This document shows, one piece after another, positions 34,301 through 45,241 of a stretch of DNA of 64,000 bases (position 1 is the first letter of the stretch; every line of letters begins with the position of its first letter). Source of the DNA: Bolinopsis microptera (taxonomy: Eukaryota; Ctenophora; Tentaculata; Lobata; Bolinopsidae); contig NC_087084.1 in assembly GCF_026151205.1 (NCBI RefSeq), positions 4,333,538 through 4,397,537 on the forward strand, read 5' to 3'. The position numbers and the translations under genes are program-made. The notes under the pieces were generated by a model. That model worked only from the letters and a program-made list of their open reading frames with translations. It ran no database searches and was not told the origin of the DNA.

Positions 34301-35224
34301 ACTATTCTAATTCAGCAACCGCACAAATTTGAACGGACATTGACTTTGAGTTAGACGGATTGTTAACGGATAAATCTAGAGCGGAATTTATTGCCATATA
34401 CATATTTTGGCTGTACAGAAAATTTTCAAATATTTGTGGTTTTGTTAATTATAAAATCACGAATAATGATTAGAAAGAAATAAAATAGATCTAGTAAATG
34501 ATTTCAATTGGTAAAAATAAATACAAACAAGCATAAAATATTAACATTAGATTATGAACTAACAATAACATGGCGGCAGATAAATCGCATTGTTTGAACC
34601 GTTAAACTTTGAAGAATGCTATGGTTTGGTAAACATTCAATTTTTCTTGCTAGGGGTAAAAGTTTCAACCATGACGAAAATCATTTTACTTGTTTATACA
34701 TAAATTATTTTCAAACATCATTAAGACACTAACTTCCAAAAATCAAAAAATTATTTTCACCAGCCAAAAGCAAAAGCTGTCATTCCAACTTAATATCATT
34801 ATCATTATCAGATCAGATGAAACAAAGTTTGATTCGGCGGAAGGCAGTCTCCTATACAATTACTATTGCTAAAACTCTTACCCCACGGTCATTTTATTTA
34901 AAGTATCCTTGTTTATCTTTGTAGGTTTATAATCTACCAGTACCAGTACCAAGACGCGCGCCGGTTTGGACTCGTCGACGAACTAATATTTTACGAGTAT
35001 CACCCGATAATGTTTATCTGTGTTGTACCAGCTGGTGAATAATGAATATTTGAATCGGTCTGCAATTCAAATCCTCGATATGCTTCAGTGTGAAGTTGTC
35101 AGAAGCTATTTTGACGTTTCTTATGTGATAACCTAGTCGGACAAATGCTCCTCCGGGTTTCCAGCGGCTAACAACCCAAGAAATAAGACATTCAAATGTT
35201 CAATGTCCTATTGAAGCTAGGGAA
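34301..35224. other. Interval without gene
   Basis: AT-rich. 34940-35020 is a diverged relative of 19240-19345. No coding signal. The 3' UTR of the EF-hand gene probably occupies the right-hand part. Confidence 0.4.
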
Positions 35225-38084
35225 CTACTGCTGATGCATCATTTTGATGAACTCATCAAAATCTATTTTACCATCTCCATTTTGGTCCGCTTCTTTGATC
35301 ATGTCTTCAATGTCGGATTCAGCCAGTTTTGAATCCACCGTGTTCATAATGGTTCGTAATTCTGTCCTGAGTGAGGAATATAAAAGTGAGGACACTTAAT
35401 TTAATCAATTAATTTAATTATTATTAAATTAATAATTAAACAGTTAATTGGCTCGATATAGCACGAACACTATCTAATCGCCTAAGCAATACGTTTATAT
35501 TATGCTAGACAAAATCGGTGTAAAAGATATGCTTAAAAAGATGTAAAGATCATCACATCATTCAAACTACTACAGAATTTTTGATCATTTCATTTCCAAT
35601 TATTCCCAAAAAAAAAGAAAATTAGAAGCAATGTTAAACTTGTGCTTATTAATAAGATTAATAAAGTAATAAATACAGAAAATATAGCAATGAAATTTGT
35701 GGGTAATTGCAGGAACTGTCGAATGTCATAATATATCGGGTTTTCAGAGATTGATTAGTGATCGCTGATCAGTCCTATTTTAACATGGCGAATCTGCGAG
35801 TGATGTGAGATATACGTGTAGGTGTTGTGTTTTAACAATAATGGAGTGGGTTATCAGGCGTAACTCATTACAGATCATATTGATCAATACATTCCAAATC
35901 TCAACCTCCACGGTATTCGATTACTTATTAGAGATAATTTGGACGGTCTTAAACTTAATCGTGACAAGATGAAGTGTTGGAAGGATAGAATAAGACTGTT
36001 TACAGTTTTTAATCATCCTGCACGACGAAAAAGAGTGGTTCTTTTAGGAATTTGTATTATAACCTTCCAAATTGTCGCGAATATCGACGGTATTTATCAA
36101 ATACATACAAGGATTTGAATAAAATAGCGAGAAAATAAATTTAAAACAATGAAATATACTCAAAAAATGGATTTTACCTTGATATGAAGCCATCCCCATC
36201 CTTATCAAAGAAGTTAAAAGCATCAATATAATCCTCTGGTGGCTTTTCCTTTTGAAAGTGGGGCCCTATCAACGTTTTAAACTCTGAAATACATTTAAGA
36301 ATAAAATATTTCCAGGAATTTTTCATCGTATGAAATACCAATTTTGACTCTATATCCACAGTTATTCACCATGGATTTGTTTGTTATTAAATAGTTTTTT
36401 ATAAATTTTTGGATTTAGATTAATTCGATGTAATGGGTCCAAGTTACTGCGGACATAGTTCACTATGTGTTTACCGTGTTTGGGTGCCCATCATATTTTA
36501 CAGATGGGGGCGATATTTTGAACGATTCTATTTTATATTCATCTATTGCTGTACTCTGTAAAATTTGAAAAGTATTTAATAAAAATTTTAAAAAAATCAC
36601 GACAACCATTAATTGCTGCTAATACAAAAAGGTCAGGCCGATTCCGATTTAGCGATTAACCTACCATCAAATTCTATCGTTCCAGACTTATCGATGTCTG
36701 CTTCTGCGATCATATCGTTTAGGTCTTCTTTAGTTGCGGTGATTCCTGAATGTTCATGTTATCAGGTATATTTTCGATATTTAATTAGCAGTTTATACTG
36801 GTATATACTGGTAAATACTGGTATATACTGGTATGATATTGAGGACGTTACAGAAGGAATATATTTGATATAGTTTGAAAAGTCCTCACACTCCTCACGC
36901 CCGACAATGGCGTTTCTCTTGTCGCTAATATACTGGTACATACTGGTAAATACTAGTACATACTAGTATGATTCTAGATTCTTCGGAATTTTGCTGAATT
37001 GCACAGCTTTCGTCTTGGTTGATTCCGAACACAAGGAAATTTTCCTTTTTGTTGTATATACAAAGATGAAGTACGTTGTATTGGCAGCACTCCGCTTACT
37101 AGTTTGGCTCTATGTGGTCCCCTGCTACACGGCATGTAAACAGGGATTGGCCAGTTAGAAGGGGTCCGTGGTGTAGGTCATGCACTGTTATGGTTTGGTA
37201 AATACCAACTATTAACTTTTAATCTGCAGATTAATAAAATCATAGTCGGTACTTCATTCCAAGTCCAAGGGACTCATTAAATATTCAGTCAGAGTTACAC
37301 TTATTATAAATCAATATTGCTACGAACTGTAAATATCTACGCTTGTATCAAATATAACCAGACAAAAGCAATTATGGAAAAAAACTGTTAACTCAAAGGA
37401 AATAAGTAAAAGTAAAAGTAAAAGTAAAAGTAAAAGTAAAAGTAAAAGTAAAAGTAAAAGTTCTTAAAACCCACCTAGTGATGAAACCATGCTTTCCAGC
37501 TCATTAACATCAATACTTCCACTATTATCCTTATCAAACATGGCGAATATATCTTTTAACTCGGCCAGTTCAGCTTCTGACAGTTTCACCTCTCCCATCA
37601 TACCACCTGAAGAGAGACAGTCTTAGACGCAAGATAATATTATAAAGGAGTATTATTGTAAAGGAGTAATATTGTAAAGGAGTATAATTACTGCTGCTGA
37701 ATTGGGCAAAGCTTTGTTAGAAATCGTCCATATTCAAATTTTCATTATCCATTTCTTCAAGTTAAACACGGTAACATGACTGGTGTGATAAGTTTGTGTG
37801 TCGCTATCACTAATGAAGCGTTGTAGTTAGTTGTATAATATGTTTCAGATACGATTGATCTGTTTATAGTTATACAGATCAATCGTTACAAATGTATGTC
37901 TTGTTTAAACATGGAAAGGTTGACCGTTAATATAAATGAAAATTCCAGCGATGGAATCAGTCACGAAGGATAGGATAACTTACATATATAATGCTTTTGG
38001 ACACGAAGGGAAACACACAACGTAAGGCTTGAAATCTTCGTAAAACTACATTATTAGAGCCTGTAATAACTTACATTCACTCAT
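35225..38084 (-). CDS. Calmodulin/troponin C-like protein with four EF-hands, five coding exons
   Basis: Calcium sensor; the only clear host gene. I assembled the exons by splice sites: 38075-38084 (10 nt, ATG), 37475-37606, 36665-36745, 36178-36283, 35225-35366 (stop TAG at 35225-35227). All four introns are GT-AG (donors GTAAGT, GTGGGT, GTAGGT, GTAAAA), phases agree, and the total of 471 nt encodes 156 residues. The EF loops are complete with acidic positions 1 and 12: DKDNSGSIDVNE, DIDKSGTIEFDE, DKDGDGFISRTE and DQNGDGKIDFDE. The linker between lobes (TLIGPHFQKEKPPED) differs from calmodulin, so this is a calmodulin-like or troponin C-like paralogue. The 10-nt first exon is inferred from its frame and perfect donor; a start at the ATG ATG pair 37596-37601 is the alternative. 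Confidence 0.88.
37403..37461. repeat. (AAAAGT)n microsatellite in intron
   Basis: About nine perfect AAAAGT units, immediately 3' of the exon at 37475-37606 in gene sense. A looser TACTGGTAWA repeat lies at 36785-36840 and again at 36930-36968. Confidence 0.95.
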
Positions 38085-38930
38085 ATCAATAACTTTGTAT
38101 AGTATCTGCAAAACCATTTTATCGAGTTACTCAGACCACAACACTACTAAGATACTGAGAACACAACCACGGACAAAGCTACAAACTACACAAATAATAA
38201 AGCAGTTGCTGGAATACTGGATTAACTTTAATTTGTTTCGTTTGCCATACACAGTGAACCAGCAGTGTAAATTAATTATTCGCTTTTAGAAAGAGTGTCT
38301 TGATAAGATGTACTATTATGTGTTTTAATTTATTTCACAGGAAAATTCTCACATCTGCTGCAATTTATCCTAGCAATTTTTTTTAATTACAATGGTGTTC
38401 TGCGTTGAAATAATAAATTATGACAGGAGTGTTTTTGTTGTTTCTCAAAGTAGATACGCCTTTCTTAAATCTAATTTCCGCAAATTTAACCAGTTGTCAT
38501 TATAATATAATCATAAGACCACAGTGGTAAGACGATACTTCAAAATTATGTATTTACTAATTTCTGAAGACGGCTTCTGCAAATGGCAACGTAGTGCAAT
38601 TCAAAATATTGTATAATTGTTCGTTCTCTGTGCTTACATTTTCCTTGATTGTTGAATATTTTTTGATGATTCATAATTCAAAGACTCAACATGGAAATAG
38701 TTCTTTGATTTATCAGTTAATTATACCAACTCATTCTAGCGTCACTCGAGTTCAGTGTTCACTGAAGTCTGAACCATTATGTATACAACAACTCAAGCTC
38801 GATACTCAAAACAGTATGACAGGAATTTGTAAAACACGAACCAGGAAATGGCAGGTCAAGAAAGAAGTTACCTTATCTGTTATTGGACGTTATTGGACGT
38901 TATTAGACCGGTCACTGGACATTGTGTGAA

Positions 38931-39008
38931 CGGGCTTTATTTGAACGGACACTAAAATGAACGTTAAGGTCTCCAGCGTCCAATCAATGTCCGTTCAAAT
39001 AAAGTCCG
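38931..39008. mobile_element. Short palindromic MITE-like element
   Basis: CGGGCTTTATTTGAACGGAC at the left is inverted as GTCCGTTCAAATAAAGTCCG at the right, with about 36 bp between. It is upstream of the EF-hand gene. Two TATTGGACGT repeats sit just outside. Confidence 0.6.
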
Positions 39009-39486
39009 ATAAGGTATATATGGAAGGTCGTGAAAAAGAATAAAAGCCTAGACGCCTAGTAAAAAAAGATAAAGCAATTATTTTGTAAGTATGGTTTATA
39101 ACGTCCATAAATTAAAGATATCTCAAAAACACCAGCTGACAATAATGAATATTTAACCAAACACAACACAACTACCGGAAACGTACATTCATTACCCGTT
39201 ATATCAGGCAACATGTGAATAACAACAACCACCACAATCCTCACCCAGCCAAGTAGTGAATCACAAGATTACAACCCCTATAATGAAGCTATCACAGTAT
39301 ATCAGCATATATAGGTAGGTACTGAAGTTAGAGACAACCACTGGGCTACAAGTAATGACTCTACAGGGCGACACACTGATTATTATTGCTCTCTCTCTCT
39401 CCATCATGGATCTGCCAGTAGGGCTGTATACCGTCAATATCAGTAGTGGTGTCTCACACAGCAGCTCCTAGCACTCTGCTAATGTA

Positions 39487-39708
39487 CGTGAAGTAGATGT
39501 CAAGTAGATTTCAAGTAGATTTCAAGTAGCGGTGAAGTAGATTTCAAGTAGCGGTGAAGTAGATTTCAAGTAGCGGTGAAGTAGATGTCAAGTAGATGTG
39601 AAGTAGATGTCAAGTAGATGTCAAGTAGATGTCAAGTAGATGTGAAGTAGATTTCAAGTAGCGGTGAAGTAGATGTCAAGTAGATGTGAAGTAGCGGTGA
39701 AGTAGAGG
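39487..39708. repeat. 12-bp minisatellite (AAGTAGATGTCA type)
   Basis: Tandem units of GTCAAGTAGAT, GTGAAGTAGAT, TTCAAGTAGAT and GGTGAAGTAGC for about 220 bp. No coding value. Confidence 0.92.
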
Positions 39709-39814
39709 TCCACTGTGCTCTGTGGTGAAGACTAATATTTAAAACGTGTAATATGACACGTGGGCGTAGTAATTATTATGCATGTTCATTGTTCAGGTGG
39801 TTTTGTAGAGGAAT

Positions 39815-40876
39815 CAGATGGTCCTGAATACGAACATAGCAGAGTAACGGCCCTGTGAGGGAGTGAGATGGTCCTGAATACGAACATTGCAGAGTAACGG
39901 CCCTGTGAAGGAGTGAGATGGTCCTGAATACGAACATTGCAGAGTAACGGCCCTGTGAAGGAGTGAGATGGTCCTGAATACGAACATTGCAGAGTAACGG
40001 CCCTGTGAAGGAGTGAGATGGTCCTGAATACGAACATTGCAGAGTAACGGCCCTGTGAGGGAGTGAGATGGTCCTGAATACGAACATTGCAGAGTAACGG
40101 CCCTGTGAAGGAGTGAGATGGTCCTGAATACGAACATTGCAGAGTAACGGCCATGTGAAAGAGTGAGATGGTCCTGAATACGAACATAGCAGAGTAACGG
40201 CCATGTGAAGGAGTGAGATGGTCCTGAATACGAACATTGCAGAGTAACGGCCCTGTGAAGGAGTGAGATGGTCCTGAATACGAACATTGCAGAGTAACGG
40301 CCCTGTGAAGGAGTGAGATGGTCCTGAATACGAACATTGCAGAGTAACGGCCCTGTGAAGGAGTGAGATGGTCCTGAATACGAACATTGCAGAGTAACGG
40401 CCCTGTGAGGGAGTGAGATGGTCCTGAATACGAACATTGCAGAGTAACGGCCATGTGAAGGAGTGAGATGGTCCTGAATACGAACATTGCAGAGTAACGG
40501 CCATGTGAGGGAGTGAGATGGTCCTGAATACGAACATTGCAGAGTAACGGCCCTGTGAAGGAGTGAGATGGTCCTGAATACGAACATTGCAGAGTAACGG
40601 CCCTGTGAGGGAGTGAGATGGTCCTGAATACGAACATTGCAGAGTAACGGCCCTGTGAAGGAGTGAGATGGTCCTGAATACGAACATTGCAGAGTAACGG
40701 CCCTGTGAAGGAGTGAGATGGTCCTGAATACGAACATTGCAGAGTAACGGCCCTGTGAAGGAGTGAGATGGTCCTGAATACGAACATTGCAGAGTAACGG
40801 CCCTGTGAGGGAGTGAGATGGTCCTGAATACGAACATTGCAGAGTAACGGCCCTGTGAAGGAGTGAGATGGTCCTT
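39815..40876. repeat. 50-bp satellite, about 21 copies
   Basis: Perfect 50-bp period; units contain GATGGTCCTGAATACGAACA and AGAGTAACGGCCCTGTGAAG with few variants (CCATG for CCCTG, ATAGC for ATTGC, GAGG for GAAG). All three minus-strand frames are open for over 330 codons because no unit contains a minus-strand stop and 50 is not a multiple of 3. A further block of four units lies at 47948-48147, on the other side of LINE 3. Confidence 0.97.
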
Positions 40877-41238
40877 TTTATCAATAAACTTTCAAATTGT
40901 TACACAAATACATCATTTTATTTCAAAGAAAATATCGCCGAATGACCTTACATGCCTTGACAAGTGACCGAGTGTAAACAAAATAAGGGACACCGAAACA
41001 CCAGTTGACCAGTAAACTGATCATAGCAATTACATCGGGCCCTAAATGCACCTATAAGTGAAGCGATGCTGCAACCAAGGCATGCTAGGTTTATTCCATT
41101 GAACTAATAAGGTTACAGCCTAAAATATAAATATAATAAATAACAATGTACCATAAATCATAATTATAAACACACTTTATTTAACATATTTTATTAATTA
41201 TACTTCATATCAATTTATATTTAGACAATATAGTTACA

Positions 41239-44200
41239 TTAAGGTAAATTGTCAGAGGATGTTATATGGTCGTTTAGAACTGTCCAGAGGTACTTAATTA
41301 AATGGGTTTTAAACACGGATGGCCTTGAGATTTCCCTTAATTCATAAGGGAGTTTATTCCAAAGAATGTGTGCTCTGTAAAAGTAAGACTTAGATATGCC
41401 TGAACATCTGGTCTGGCTTGACGTAAGGTTTTGTGGAACTTGAGGAGAAATGTCACTAATCATACTGAGATCGTCTAGATGTGATCGCCTTAACCTACTT
41501 CCCATGAAACGTCGTAAGTAAGGTGGAAATGTCACAACTGACATGTCATAAAAAATATTATGAAAATATAATATATCCTTGTAATCAAACCTTACCGAGA
41601 GTGGAAGGATATTTAGTTCCTTACACGCTATGAAATACCTTTTTTTGTCCCTAAGGCTCAAGTAAATATCATTAAGGATCCACTTGATACCTCTTTTTTG
41701 TATCGATTCAAGTTTCTCCACCGAGGTTTCTGAATGAGGCCGCCAGACAATTGTGCAGTGTTCGAAATGACTTCTAACCTGAGATAGATAGAAGGCCCGA
41801 CGTTTTTTAGTGTTCTTGGTGAAGTAACATGTTCTTTTTAGAAGGCCTAACCTCTGACTAGCCTTAGAGTATATCATATCACAGTGATGTGACCAATCTA
41901 ACTTACTATTGATATGTACTCCAAGATCTTTTTCAATGTCTGTGTATTCGATAGCCGTTTCATTCATTGAGTACACAAAATTAACACTACGATTCATAGA
42001 ATATGCTCGGGTAATAGAAAGAACGTGACTTTTTGAAGGGTGAAACACCATCTTATTATGATGAGCCCAATTTTGAAGACTGTTAATATCCCGCTGGAGC
42101 AGCCAATGGTCATCCTGGGACGTGATTCTACGCCATATTTTTGTATCATCAGCATACATGGTTATATTTGTTTCCGGTGACAAATCCTCTGTAATGTCAT
42201 TAAGAAAAAGTATAAATAAAGTAGGCCCTAAAATTGAGCCCTGGGGGACACCTGATCTAACCTGACAGGGAGCAGACATTTTATTTCCAATGACAACCCT
42301 TTGGTATCTGTTTTCAAGGTAGCACTTGAAGAATCTCAGTAGAGATGCATCAATGTTATATTGTTCTTTGAGCTTCAACAGAATTATGTCGTGGTTGACA
42401 GAATCAAAAGCTTTTTGGAAATCAAAGTATATTATGTCAGTGCGAACATTGTCATTGAGAGATAGGGCTAAGCTGTCACAGAAATTTACTAGCTGAGTTG
42501 TACATGATTTCCTACTCATAAAACCATGTTGACGTTGATCAATAAGATGTTCACATCGATTGAGCAATTCATCCCGGATTACTTTTTCGTAAACTTTCAT
42601 AATAATGCTTGTCAGAGAAATTGGCCTATAGTTGTTAACTTCAATTTTAGAGCCTTTTTTATGAACTGGAACAACGTTTGCCATTTTCCAATCTGCTGGA
42701 ATACATCCAGTTTTATAAGAAGCTTCAAAAAGGATAGCAAGAGGCTTAGACAGGCTCACTGAACAGTACTTTAAAATTCTTCCATGGATATTGTCGGCCC
42801 CTTGCGCTTTACTTGGATCAATATTTTCAAGTAAACCTTTGATTTTACAAGTGTCGAAATTGACCTGAAAATCACGGTCACTGGAAAAGTCGATATCTAT
42901 ATCATAATCACTACCCTCTGTAAACTGTTCGTTAAAATATTTATTGAATAACTCACACTGTCCTTGCGGATCGGACCGTAGGCAACCATTGTAGCTGACT
43001 GTTTCAGGAATGCGATTAGAGTTTGATTTAGATTTCACAAAAGACCAGAACTTTTTGTTAATGAGATTTCTGTTATCATCATCTTCAAAGTTTGCGTCCA
43101 ATTTTGCATCAACGAGATTTTTAAAATCCCTCCTAGCTTTGGAAAATTTTAAATATTTTTTTGGATTAGAAGACTGTTTCCATTCGTCATGTAGTCGCTC
43201 CTTTTTTCTACATAAATCAAAGACATCTGAGTCAAACCATGGGGGTTGAAATTCATCGGAGACAGATATCTTAGGAATATGTGAATTACAACGAGAAGTG
43301 AAAATAGTATTGAAAACTGACCAGGCCTCTTCGACTGGTTTACCACTAAGTAGATGTTCCCAGTTTTCAGAATTCAGTGCATTATTTAAATTGGTCCAAT
43401 TGGCCCTTTTGAAGCTATAGATTTTTCGTTTGGTAGACTTTTTCTTTCTAGCGTTAAGTCTTATGTCAAATCTTATCGCATAGTGATCCGACCCACAAAT
43501 ACCATGTTTACTGTCAACAATTAATTCTGATATAATTTCTGGCTTATCCGTCAAAACTACATCTAGAACATTTCCCCTGTAATGTGTAGGGTCTGTTACC
43601 AGCTGCTGTAAAGATAAATCATTAAACGTATCAATGAATGCTTGTTCAATAGGAACAGAGGAGGAGCCCTCATCCCATCTGACCTGGGGCATATTCAAAT
43701 CACCAACCAAGGTAATGCTCTGTACTCTTCTACGCCTACGGATGTTATGTAGGTATTGCTTGACTCTATCATGGTTATCATTGCCAAGTGTGCCAACTCT
43801 GTAGAACGAGCTTAATATGGATTTTCTTCCTAACTTGTCAGAAAGCTCAATACTCAAAATCTCGGCTCTACATTTGACAGGAATGATTTTAGATTCTATG
43901 TCAAGACAATGTTTTATGGCAATAAGGACACCACCCCCATTTACTCTGAATTTCCGACTATTCTGGGGGTCCGGGGGATGAGTAAAGCTAGAACGGTCAA
44001 GTCTAAATACTTTGTAATCAGCTGTCGAGATGATTTCACTATCATGGATATTGTCCTTTAACCATGTTTCATTATAAACTACAATATCTGGTTTATTGAT
44101 ATAAATAAAATGGTTTAGTTCGTGAATTTTTGTAGAGTGGAGAGTGGGATTTGCATCTCCAAGTTCACCAAAAGGGATCAAGCCCTGAACGTTACAATAA

Positions 44201-44829
44201 AAAACTGAGCAGTTTCCCGGGGGTCCTGGATTTTTCATGCTAGGGTTACAAATAAAGATAAGGAGAAAGTTTATGAGTAGTATCCAAAGGTAAAGTGATG
44301 CAGTTATATTTTGTAGATATGGGATTAAGCCTCGTTTGGAATTGTATTTAACAAAGAACGTATGTAGTGTTTTACCTCTAATAGATAAGCTACTCATTGT
44401 ACGTCTAATTGCAATACCAAAGATAACAAGGTAGAAATTGCAAAGTAAATTACCAAGACTGTTAATATTTAGTAGGAGTGGAGATTTAATAAGCTGTATC
44501 AGTTTAGCAGGGTTTGTAGGTGGGTTTTCCAAAATACAGGTGGTAAAACAGAGTAACATAACAAGGACGAAATAATAGTACATAAAAGCAAGACATATGT
44601 GATGTGGTTTGAATGAGTTTTGAACGGGTGTGGAGTGTATTACTGAATTCTTTGTTCTCTTCTTGTTTGAGTGGCTATTATTAAAGTAGCCAATACGTTT
44701 TCTATATGTTTCTAACTCAATCATGTGAAATCTAACAATAAAACGACCAACTGTGGAGCAATAATTCCCTTTACGGTGTGTAATTTGTACTTGTATTATT
44801 GTCCGTGTCCAGTTTGTTTGCGTGATCAA
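41239..44829 (-). CDS. LINE 3 ORF2: hydrophobic leader, 2A-like NPGP, endonuclease, reverse transcriptase
   Basis: Continuous 1196-codon frame without stops. Residues 78-98, about 118-140 and 177-194 are strongly hydrophobic; NPGP at 200-203 follows the last one. Endonuclease 207-455: CNVQG (N213), YNETW (E254), VGDLN (D377, N379), SDHY (447-450). RT about 680-960: VPVHKKG, NNYRPISL, YFDFQKAFD (D803), GVPQGSILGP, YADD (892-895). The C-terminal 240 residues hold the usual thumb region and no RNase H. All catalytic residues are present, so this copy may be active or very recently so. The NPGP core recalls 2A peptides known at the N-terminus of some LINE proteins, but the preceding D-x-E positions are not conserved here. 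Confidence 0.9.
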   Translation of the reverse strand: MITQTNWTRTIIQVQITHRKGNYCSTVGRFIVRFHMIELETYRKRIGYFNNSHSNKKRTKNSVIHSTPVQNSFKPHHICLAFMYYYFVLVMLLCFTTCILENPPTNPAKLIQLIKSPLLLNINSLGNLLCNFYLVIFGIAIRRTMSSLSIRGKTLHTFFVKYNSKRGLIPYLQNITASLYLWILLINFLLIFICNPSMKNPGPPGNCSVFYCNVQGLIPFGELGDANPTLHSTKIHELNHFIYINKPDIVVYNETWLKDNIHDSEIISTADYKVFRLDRSSFTHPPDPQNSRKFRVNGGGVLIAIKHCLDIESKIIPVKCRAEILSIELSDKLGRKSILSSFYRVGTLGNDNHDRVKQYLHNIRRRRRVQSITLVGDLNMPQVRWDEGSSSVPIEQAFIDTFNDLSLQQLVTDPTHYRGNVLDVVLTDKPEIISELIVDSKHGICGSDHYAIRFDIRLNARKKKSTKRKIYSFKRANWTNLNNALNSENWEHLLSGKPVEEAWSVFNTIFTSRCNSHIPKISVSDEFQPPWFDSDVFDLCRKKERLHDEWKQSSNPKKYLKFSKARRDFKNLVDAKLDANFEDDDNRNLINKKFWSFVKSKSNSNRIPETVSYNGCLRSDPQGQCELFNKYFNEQFTEGSDYDIDIDFSSDRDFQVNFDTCKIKGLLENIDPSKAQGADNIHGRILKYCSVSLSKPLAILFEASYKTGCIPADWKMANVVPVHKKGSKIEVNNYRPISLTSIIMKVYEKVIRDELLNRCEHLIDQRQHGFMSRKSCTTQLVNFCDSLALSLNDNVRTDIIYFDFQKAFDSVNHDIILLKLKEQYNIDASLLRFFKCYLENRYQRVVIGNKMSAPCQVRSGVPQGSILGPTLFILFLNDITEDLSPETNITMYADDTKIWRRITSQDDHWLLQRDINSLQNWAHHNKMVFHPSKSHVLSITRAYSMNRSVNFVYSMNETAIEYTDIEKDLGVHINSKLDWSHHCDMIYSKASQRLGLLKRTCYFTKNTKKRRAFYLSQVRSHFEHCTIVWRPHSETSVEKLESIQKRGIKWILNDIYLSLRDKKRYFIACKELNILPLSVRFDYKDILYFHNIFYDMSVVTFPPYLRRFMGSRLRRSHLDDLSMISDISPQVPQNLTSSQTRCSGISKSYFYRAHILWNKLPYELREISRPSVFKTHLIKYLWTVLNDHITSSDNLP

Positions 44830-45241
44830 CGCCCGTCCGTGATTAGTTATACTATCATAATCAGTTATGTGATGTAATCACGTAACTGTAGAATTCATTT
44901 TCATCTATTTAAATTGAGAAAATAAGCAATATTCTGAGAAACGGAGATAACTCGTCTTAGATTAGATAAGATGTGATCAGCCAATCAGCTCATTCGAAGA
45001 GTGATGGACATAGATGCTGGACTAATATTGAGGCTCATGATGAATTAAAATTATACGTGATATTATTTAGGTATAACTTAGGCTGAAATTTGTTCGAATT
45101 TAGTTTACAGGTTATTATGGTGGATTTATAAGGTGACCATTTCCGCAGTTTGTTCTGTCAGCTACATGCTTGTTTAGTCGGTCTTGTTCTGTTCTTGAGT
45201 GAAATTGTTAAGTAGTGCAGCAATTCTATCATAAAGATTAA

